A stretch of DNA of 20,377 nucleotides, from assembly GCA_964511015.1 (NCBI GenBank), contig CAZEDX010000073.1:1-20377 (forward strand), given 5' to 3'. How positions within the stretch are numbered: position 1 is the stretch's first letter; each line of letters starts with the position of its first letter. Of this stretch, positions 15,680 to 20,377 are shown piece by piece. The notes below the pieces were generated by a model. That model was not told the origin of the DNA. It made no database searches and was given only the letters and a program-made list of their open reading frames with translations. Source of the DNA: FEN-1099 sp964511015 (GTDB lineage: Bacteria; Lernaellota; Lernaellaia; Lernaellales; Lernaellaceae). Made by a program: the position numbers and the translations under genes.

Positions 15680-15704
15680 ACGGGGCGGCGGCCGGCCGCC
15701 CCGT
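15680..15704 (-). other. strong hairpin between the receiver and receiver-kinase genes
   Basis: ACGGGGCGGC (15680-15689) and GCCGCCCCGT (15695-15704) form a perfect ten-base-pair stem around five bases. No T-run follows on either strand, so it is not a standard intrinsic terminator. In the minus-strand mRNA it lies in the 46-base gap, directly before the first possible ATG of the receiver-kinase gene. It could stabilise the upstream message or lower translation of the downstream gene. Confidence 0.6.
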
Positions 15705-15718
15705 CGGATTTTGCCGTC

Positions 15719-16114
15719 TTACGCCTTCAGCAGGCGGTCGATCTCGCGTTGCAACTGCTCGAAACGCACCGGCTTGGTCAGCAGAACGTCGGCCTTCATC
15801 CAGGCCTTTTCCTCGGGCGTCGCGGCCTGGAATTCCATGCCCGTCTCGCTGCTCACCGCGGTCACCAAGATGACCGGGATCTTGGCGTCCATCTTCTTGA
15901 TGCGATGGCACAGCACGAAACCGGCGTCCATGTTTTCCATCATCAGGTCGAGAACGGCCACATCGGGCTTGTTCTCGGCCAGGATGTCCTCGGCCTCCTT
16001 TTCGGAGTCCGCGGTCAACACCCGGTAATGGGCCGCTTCCAACCGCATCTGCATTTGCGTGAGATAGTCATGGTCGTCGTCGACCACCAGCACCGTAATC
16101 GCCTTTTGTTCCAT
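15719..16114 (-). CDS. stand-alone response regulator receiver
   Basis: This single CheY/Spo0F-like receiver domain has 131 residues and no output domain. It shows the acidic cluster VVDDDHD (12-14), phospho-acceptor Asp56 in VAVLDLMMEN, the conserved Thr85 in LVTAVS and Lys104 in LLTKP. A 15-20 residue insertion after TAVSS (ETGMEFQAATPEEKAWMKAD) is longer than in CheY. The ATG at 16114 follows GAGG by nine bases. It lies 84 bases after the hydrogenase-like sensor kinase, the most likely phosphate donor. That gap holds a seven-base-pair hairpin (CCGCCGC/GCGGCGG, 16134-16150) without a T-run. A phosphorelay shuttle role between the two kinases is an inference. Confidence 0.93.
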   Translation of the reverse strand: MEQKAITVLVVDDDHDYLTQMQMRLEAAHYRVLTADSEKEAEDILAENKPDVAVLDLMMENMDAGFVLCHRIKKMDAKIPVILVTAVSSETGMEFQAATPEEKAWMKADVLLTKPVRFEQLQREIDRLLKA

Positions 16115-16198
16115 GTCTTCTTGCCTCGTTCGTCCGCCGCAGGGCGGCGGCCATTGATTAGCACGTTGGACGGCTCAGGGCAAACCGGCCGCGGTTCG

Positions 16199-18298
16199 TT
16201 AGCCGGACTGCGGCTGGCGGGGCAGGGTGACGGTGATCGTCGTGCCGGTCGGCCCGGCCGCCGGATCCGCATTGGACTTCACTTGGAAGCCGCCGCGGTG
16301 CATCTTCACGATGCCATACGTCACTGCCAGGCCCAGGCCCGTGCCCTTGCCCATCTTCTTCGTCGTAAAGAACGGTTCGAAAATCTTGTGTAGATTTTCT
16401 TTCGGAATGCCGCAGCCGGTGTCGGAGACGATAAACCGCACGTTGGTTTCGTCGCCTTCGGTGCGCACGGTCAGCGAGCCGCCCGTGCCTTCCATCGCGG
16501 CGTAAGAGTTACTGATCAGATTGGTGACCACTTGCGTGATCTGGTCCTTGTCGAGTTCGGCGATCGGATCGGCCACATCATGCACGGTTTCGACATGAAT
16601 GCCGTCGGGTGCCGGTAGTGCGCGCAGCGCGGCATCGGCCAAAGCCCGAATGTCGGTCGGCATGAGGACGACGCGGTTTTGCCGCGCGAAGTCCAACAGA
16701 TTGGCCACGATCTTCTTGCAGCGATCGGCTTGGTCCACGATCAGGCGGAGGTCGTTATACAGTTTGGAATCGGCCGGACATTCATCCAACAGAATGTGCG
16801 CGTACATCAGCACGACGCCCAAGGGGTTGTTGACCTCGTGGGCGACGCCGGCCGCCAGCTGGCCCATGGAGGCCAGCTTTTCCGATTGAATGAGGGCCGC
16901 CTGCGCTTCCGCCAGTTGGCGGTGGGAGATGTCCAGCTCCTTGACCGTCTTGCGCAAAAGCTCGATGGAGAAGGGCAGGCACATTTCGATTTCCGCCAGG
17001 CCTTTGTAAATGGCCACCGCGTGTTCGCGGCACGTGTCGTAACCGCACGCGCCGCAGTTGAGCTCGTCTTCGGGAGCATACTTGCCCAAACGGTGCAGAA
17101 TTTCGGTCAATTCGTCCGCCGTCGGCATCAGGGTTTGTCCGTCGTCGAGCGAGAACTGCTTGCGCAGGTCGAGATCGGAGAACATGGGGCTGTACAGCCA
17201 GCTGTACAGGTCTTCGCGCCCCTCGGCCCGCGGGAACTTGCGGTGCAGGTCGAGGGTTTCGAACCGCTTCATGTCGCGGCGCCACTGATCCATGTCGAGC
17301 CGGGCCAGCTTCTGCCGGGCATACTGGCTGACCGCCGCGCGCCGCCGGAATTGCGGCAATTGGCTGGTCATGCCCGGCCCCATGATGCATCCATTGCAGC
17401 ACAGCACTTCGAGCAATTTGACATCCAGATCGCCCGAGTCGAATTCGCGAATCGCTTCGGCAAAGTCGCGGCGGCCGTCGGCGGCGATGATCTGGCCTTC
17501 CAGCAGATCTTCGTTGAGCTTGGCGGTCTGCAACATGCCGCGGCTGATCGGGAACAACATGCCCACGCCGCCGAGCGGCGGGTCGAATTCGCTGGGTTCG
17601 ACCTGTTCGGGGTCCACGTGATCTTCGGCGAACATCTCGCGCAACTCGCTGAAGGTGAGCGCGCTGTCCACCTCGCCGGGTTGTTCGTTGTACGCCTCGG
17701 CCTTCTTGGCGATGCAGGGTCCGATGAAGACGATCTTCAGGTCGTAGCCGTAGATTTCCCGCAGGGCGCGCGCTGTGGCGACCATCGGCGAGACGATCGG
17801 CGAGAGCGCCACCGCCGAAGCGGGGTAGTAGCGCGCAACGAAACCCGTCGCCGCCGGACAGGTGGTGGCGATGTACTTGCGTTCATCGTTCCGGGTCAGC
17901 AGCTGATGGTAGCGATCGGCCACGAGGTCGGCGCCGAAGGCCACCTCGTGCACGAAGGTGAAGCCGAGCTTGCGCACCATGCCGACCAGCTTCTGCGGTT
18001 CGAGATCGTGAAATTCGGCCGGGAAGCTGGGGGCGAGACAGGCGGCTGTCCGCGCCCCCGCATTGATGAACATCCGCACTTCGCCCACGGAACGAAGCAC
18101 CCGCTTGGCGTGCTGGCTGCACACCCGCACGCAGTTGCCGCAGCCGATGCACCGGTCCGTGATCACGTAAGCCTGGCCGTTGGAGATCGAAATCGCCTTG
18201 GCCGGACATTCCCGGACGCACGTATAGCACATCCGGCAACGTTCCTGGATCGTAGTGATCAGCGGAGCGGCAACCGCTTGGTGCATCTTGTCACTCAC
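16199..18298 (-). CDS. [FeFe]-hydrogenase-like iron-sulfur sensor histidine kinase
   Basis: This 699-residue soluble fusion begins with two ferredoxin-type [4Fe-4S] sites (Cys21, 24, 27, 31 and Cys50, 53, 56, 60). The H-cluster-like domain (about 80-310) has Cys147 in IATTCPA, Cys195 in GPCIAKK, and Cys300 and Cys304 in EVLCCNGC. A separate [4Fe-4S] domain follows (Cys415, 418, 423, 440), then a coiled coil, His487 in GVAHEVNNPLG and a complete ATPase domain (NLISNS, SDTGCGIP, GKGTGLGL). The four H-cluster cysteines are kept, but the cysteine that relays protons in catalytic enzymes is Thr146. It therefore looks like a sensor rather than a producer of H2, akin to sensory group C [FeFe]-hydrogenases, but I see no PAS domain. 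The GTG at 18298 is one base after the hydA stop, implying coupling; an ATG four codons later (18286) is possible. Confidence 0.93.
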   Translation of the reverse strand: MSDKMHQAVAAPLITTIQERCRMCYTCVRECPAKAISISNGQAYVITDRCIGCGNCVRVCSQHAKRVLRSVGEVRMFINAGARTAACLAPSFPAEFHDLEPQKLVGMVRKLGFTFVHEVAFGADLVADRYHQLLTRNDERKYIATTCPAATGFVARYYPASAVALSPIVSPMVATARALREIYGYDLKIVFIGPCIAKKAEAYNEQPGEVDSALTFSELREMFAEDHVDPEQVEPSEFDPPLGGVGMLFPISRGMLQTAKLNEDLLEGQIIAADGRRDFAEAIREFDSGDLDVKLLEVLCCNGCIMGPGMTSQLPQFRRRAAVSQYARQKLARLDMDQWRRDMKRFETLDLHRKFPRAEGREDLYSWLYSPMFSDLDLRKQFSLDDGQTLMPTADELTEILHRLGKYAPEDELNCGACGYDTCREHAVAIYKGLAEIEMCLPFSIELLRKTVKELDISHRQLAEAQAALIQSEKLASMGQLAAGVAHEVNNPLGVVLMYAHILLDECPADSKLYNDLRLIVDQADRCKKIVANLLDFARQNRVVLMPTDIRALADAALRALPAPDGIHVETVHDVADPIAELDKDQITQVVTNLISNSYAAMEGTGGSLTVRTEGDETNVRFIVSDTGCGIPKENLHKIFEPFFTTKKMGKGTGLGLAVTYGIVKMHRGGFQVKSNADPAAGPTGTTITVTLPRQPQSG

Positions 18299-18299
18299 T

Positions 18300-20021
18300 C
18301 TACCAGATTACCTCGCGCTTTGCGTAGTGGGTGTGCAGGAGCTCATGGCTCTTGTGGCCCAGCGGTTTCCCGAGGAATTCCGCATACACACGTTCCACCC
18401 ACGGATTGTGGTGCGAGGTCCGCAACGCTGCATCACGGTCGATTTCGTACAGTGCCTTCAGACGCGATTTGATGTTCTCGGTCGCCAGGCCGAGCGGCTG
18501 GCCGCCACCGGCGATACATCCGCCGGGGCAGGTCATCACTTCGATAAAGTGCAAGTCGTTGCGGCCGGCTTTGATTTCTTCAAGCAGGGTCCGCGCTTCG
18601 CCGAGGCTGGAGACGACGGCGATGCCGAGTTCCAGCGAACCCACCTTGACCCGCGCTTCTTTGCGCCCTTTCAGGCCGCGCACCGCTTGGATCTTCAGGT
18701 TGGGCATTTCCTCACCGGTGACCAGGAAGTACGCGCTGCGCAGCGCCGCTTCCATCACGCCGCCGGTCGCGCCGAACAGTTTGCCGGCGCTGGAGCGCTC
18801 GCCGAACGGCGAGTCGGCGCCCTGCGGTTCGAGGGTGTCCACTTCAAGGCCGCGCATCTTGATGATCTGTGCCAGTTCGCGAGTGGTGAGCACCGCGTCG
18901 ATGTCGGGCATGCCTTCATGGCCGAGTTCCGGCCGGTTGGCTTCGAACTTCTTGGCCGTGCACGGCATGATCGACACGCTGTAGATCTGGCTGGGCTCGA
19001 CGCCTTCGCGTTGCGCCCAGAAGTTCTTGATCAACGCGCCCATCATCTGCTGCGGGCTCTTGCAGGTGGACAGGTTGGGGGTGAATTCCGGATAGAACTG
19101 CTCGACGAACTTGATCCAGCCCGGCGAGCACGAGGTGAACATCGGCAACACGCCGCCCTGTGTCAGCCGCTGCACCAGCTCGGAGCCTTCCTCCATGATG
19201 GTTAGGTCGGCGGTGAAGCTGGTGTCGAACACACGCTGGAACCCGAGCGAGCGCAGGGCCGCCGTCATCATGCCGACGACGTCCTTGCCCGGGCGCACGC
19301 CGAGCAGTTCGCCCACGGTAACCGACACGGCCGGCGCGTGCTGCACGACCACGTACTTATTCTTGTCTTCCAGCGCCGCCAACACTTCGCGTACATTGCT
19401 GTGTTCGGTCAGGGCGCCGGTTGGGCAGACGATGACGCACTGACCGCAGTTGATGCAGCTCGACACGTTCAAGCCCTCGTTGAACGCCGTGCCGACGATC
19501 GTGCGGGAGCCGCGCTTGGTGAAGTCGATGGCCGCGACGCCCTGCACTTCTTCGCACACGCGCACGCACTTGCCGCACAGGATGCACTTGGCGGGGTCGC
19601 GCGTGATCGACGGGCTGGAATTGTCTACCTTGTAGTCGTTCTTGGTGCCCGCGTAGAGCCGTTGGCGCACGCCGAGTTCGGCCGCCAATTCCTGCAACGA
19701 GCAATTGTTGTTGCGGTTGCAATACAGGCAGTCGTCCGGATGGTTGGCCAACAACAGTTCGATGATGGTCTTGCGCGCATTCATGGCGCGCGGGGAGTGG
19801 GTGTGTACCTTCAGCCCCGGCGTCACGGGGAAAGCGCAGCTGGGCACGAGGCTCGGCCGGCCTTCCACCTCGACCACGCACATGCGGCAGGCGCCGCTCG
19901 GGAAGAGGTTTTCCATGAAGCACAGGGTGGGGACGTGAATGCCGGCGCGGCGCAGCGATTGCAGCAGCATCTCGCCCGGCTTGGCCTCAATCTGTTTTCC
20001 GTTGACTTCGATTTGAATCAT
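18300..20021 (-). CDS. hydA: [FeFe]-hydrogenase catalytic subunit, M3 type
   Basis: This enzyme makes or oxidises H2 in a multisubunit, probably NAD(P)-linked complex. It has 573 residues, nearly the length of C. pasteurianum CpI. An N-terminal [2Fe-2S] domain (Cys34, 45, 48, 62) is followed by the His-Cys3 cluster (His94, Cys98, 101, 107), two [4Fe-4S] sites (Cys146, 149, 152, 156 and Cys189, 192, 195, 199), the H-cluster domain and a C-terminal small-subunit-like region. Motifs are FTSCSPGW, MPCTAKKFE and EVMTCPGGCIAGGGQP. The first reads Cys298-Ser299 where CpI has Cys299-Cys300. The ATG at 20021 is chosen because GAGAGG lies eight bases before it; a GTG three codons earlier overlaps that site. 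It starts 15 bases after hydB. No signal peptide is visible, so it is cytoplasmic. Confidence 0.96.
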   Translation of the reverse strand: MIQIEVNGKQIEAKPGEMLLQSLRRAGIHVPTLCFMENLFPSGACRMCVVEVEGRPSLVPSCAFPVTPGLKVHTHSPRAMNARKTIIELLLANHPDDCLYCNRNNNCSLQELAAELGVRQRLYAGTKNDYKVDNSSPSITRDPAKCILCGKCVRVCEEVQGVAAIDFTKRGSRTIVGTAFNEGLNVSSCINCGQCVIVCPTGALTEHSNVREVLAALEDKNKYVVVQHAPAVSVTVGELLGVRPGKDVVGMMTAALRSLGFQRVFDTSFTADLTIMEEGSELVQRLTQGGVLPMFTSCSPGWIKFVEQFYPEFTPNLSTCKSPQQMMGALIKNFWAQREGVEPSQIYSVSIMPCTAKKFEANRPELGHEGMPDIDAVLTTRELAQIIKMRGLEVDTLEPQGADSPFGERSSAGKLFGATGGVMEAALRSAYFLVTGEEMPNLKIQAVRGLKGRKEARVKVGSLELGIAVVSSLGEARTLLEEIKAGRNDLHFIEVMTCPGGCIAGGGQPLGLATENIKSRLKALYEIDRDAALRTSHHNPWVERVYAEFLGKPLGHKSHELLHTHYAKREVIW

Positions 20022-20036
20022 TTTGTCCACCTCTCG

Positions 20037-20377
20037 CTATCGCGCCTGCACGGCGTTGAAGCGGCAGACGGTGACGCACGTCCCGCAGCCGATGCATTTG
20101 TCCTGAATCACGTAGTGCGGCGACTTCGGGTTGCCCATGATCGCCTCGGCCGGACACTTGCGGGCGCACGAGGTGCAACCGGTGCACTTGGCCGCGTCGA
20201 TCGAATACTGCAACAGCTCGGTGCAGACTCCGGCCGGGCAGTGCCGGTCGAAGATGTGCTCTTCGTATTCGTGCCGGAACCAGCGCAGCGTCGAAAGCAC
20301 GGGGTTGGGCGCCGTCTGGCCCAGGCCGCACAGGCTGGTGTCTTTGATCACTTCCGCCAGCCGTTCGAGGTACATCA
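20037..20377 (-). CDS. hydB: NuoF-like hydrogenase diaphorase subunit, C-terminal part (runs off the window)
   Basis: Only the last 112 or so residues are present; the gene continues past the right edge. SLCGLGQTAPNPVLSTLRWF is the end of the NuoF/HndC-type subunit, and its Cys is a ligand of the [4Fe-4S] cluster next to FMN. A CPAGVC pair follows, then two ferredoxin sites (Cys-x2-Cys-x2-Cys-x3-Cys, CTGCTSCARKCP and CIGCGTCVTVC). In HydABC-type enzymes this subunit binds FMN and NAD(H) and exchanges electrons with HydA, which fits the hydA gene 15 bases downstream. The NAD- and FMN-binding regions and a NuoE-like partner should lie beyond the window. Confidence 0.93.
   Translation of the reverse strand, partial: MYLERLAEVIKDTSLCGLGQTAPNPVLSTLRWFRHEYEEHIFDRHCPAGVCTELLQYSIDAAKCTGCTSCARKCPAEAIMGNPKSPHYVIQDKCIGCGTCVTVCRFNAVQAR

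Noticed and set aside
16679..18472. 597-codon plus-strand open frame opposite the sensor kinase
   Set aside because: It is antisense to a gene with complete iron-sulfur and kinase motifs, and the composition is that of a shadow frame.
1..20377. CRISPR arrays, tRNA or rRNA genes, insertion sequences
   Set aside because: None was seen: no regularly spaced repeats, no cloverleaf or rRNA-like segments, no transposase or integrase frames.

Overview
The window reads as a chromosomal segment of a GC-rich, Gram-negative-type bacterium with anaerobic or H2-linked metabolism. The indicators are an [FeFe]-hydrogenase of the multisubunit type, a hydrogenase-like sensor kinase, type IV minor pilins behind a sigma-54 promoter, and a secreted gingipain-family protease with PKD domains and a very acidic tail ending in SGCGC. 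This mix would suit a deltaproteobacterium-like or poorly characterised deep lineage, but no marker here fixes the phylum.

Left part (1-2488, + strand): an AT-richer gene-free stretch, then a possible promoter and GC-rich leader, then rpsB (ribosomal protein S2) and tsf (EF-Ts), closed by a very clear intrinsic terminator at 2456-2488. The usual followers of tsf, pyrH and frr, are absent.

Middle part (2489-12830, + strand): a 384-base intergenic region ends in a well-formed sigma-54 (-24/-12) promoter at 2778-2794. Four minor-pilin genes follow: GspH/FimT-like, PilV-like, PilW-like and PilX-like. The first three are joined by ATGA stop/start overlaps. The PilW-like protein carries about 890 extra residues of fibronectin type III and other beta-sandwich domains. 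After a separate putative sigma-70 promoter and a strongly folding 5' leader comes a 1387-residue family C25 cysteine peptidase with FN3, adhesin-like and three PKD domains. No PilY1 gene is present, so the long PilW-like protein and/or the C25 protein could supply the adhesive or tip function. This cluster is the best candidate for an undescribed surface system.

Right part (12834-20377, - strand, transcribed right to left): a five-gene hydrogenase and signalling cluster. It holds hydB (NuoF-like, cut by the window edge), hydA (M3-type [FeFe]-hydrogenase), a protein joining two [4Fe-4S] sites, a hydrogenase H-cluster-like domain, a further [4Fe-4S] domain and a histidine kinase, then a stand-alone receiver, then a receiver-histidine kinase. 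The simplest reading is that the hydrogenase-like domain senses H2 or redox state and passes the signal into a phosphorelay. No DNA-binding output regulator is visible. A cobalamin-type radical SAM enzyme of unknown substrate follows and converges on the peptidase gene, with a terminator between them.

No tRNA, rRNA, CRISPR array or transposase gene was seen.
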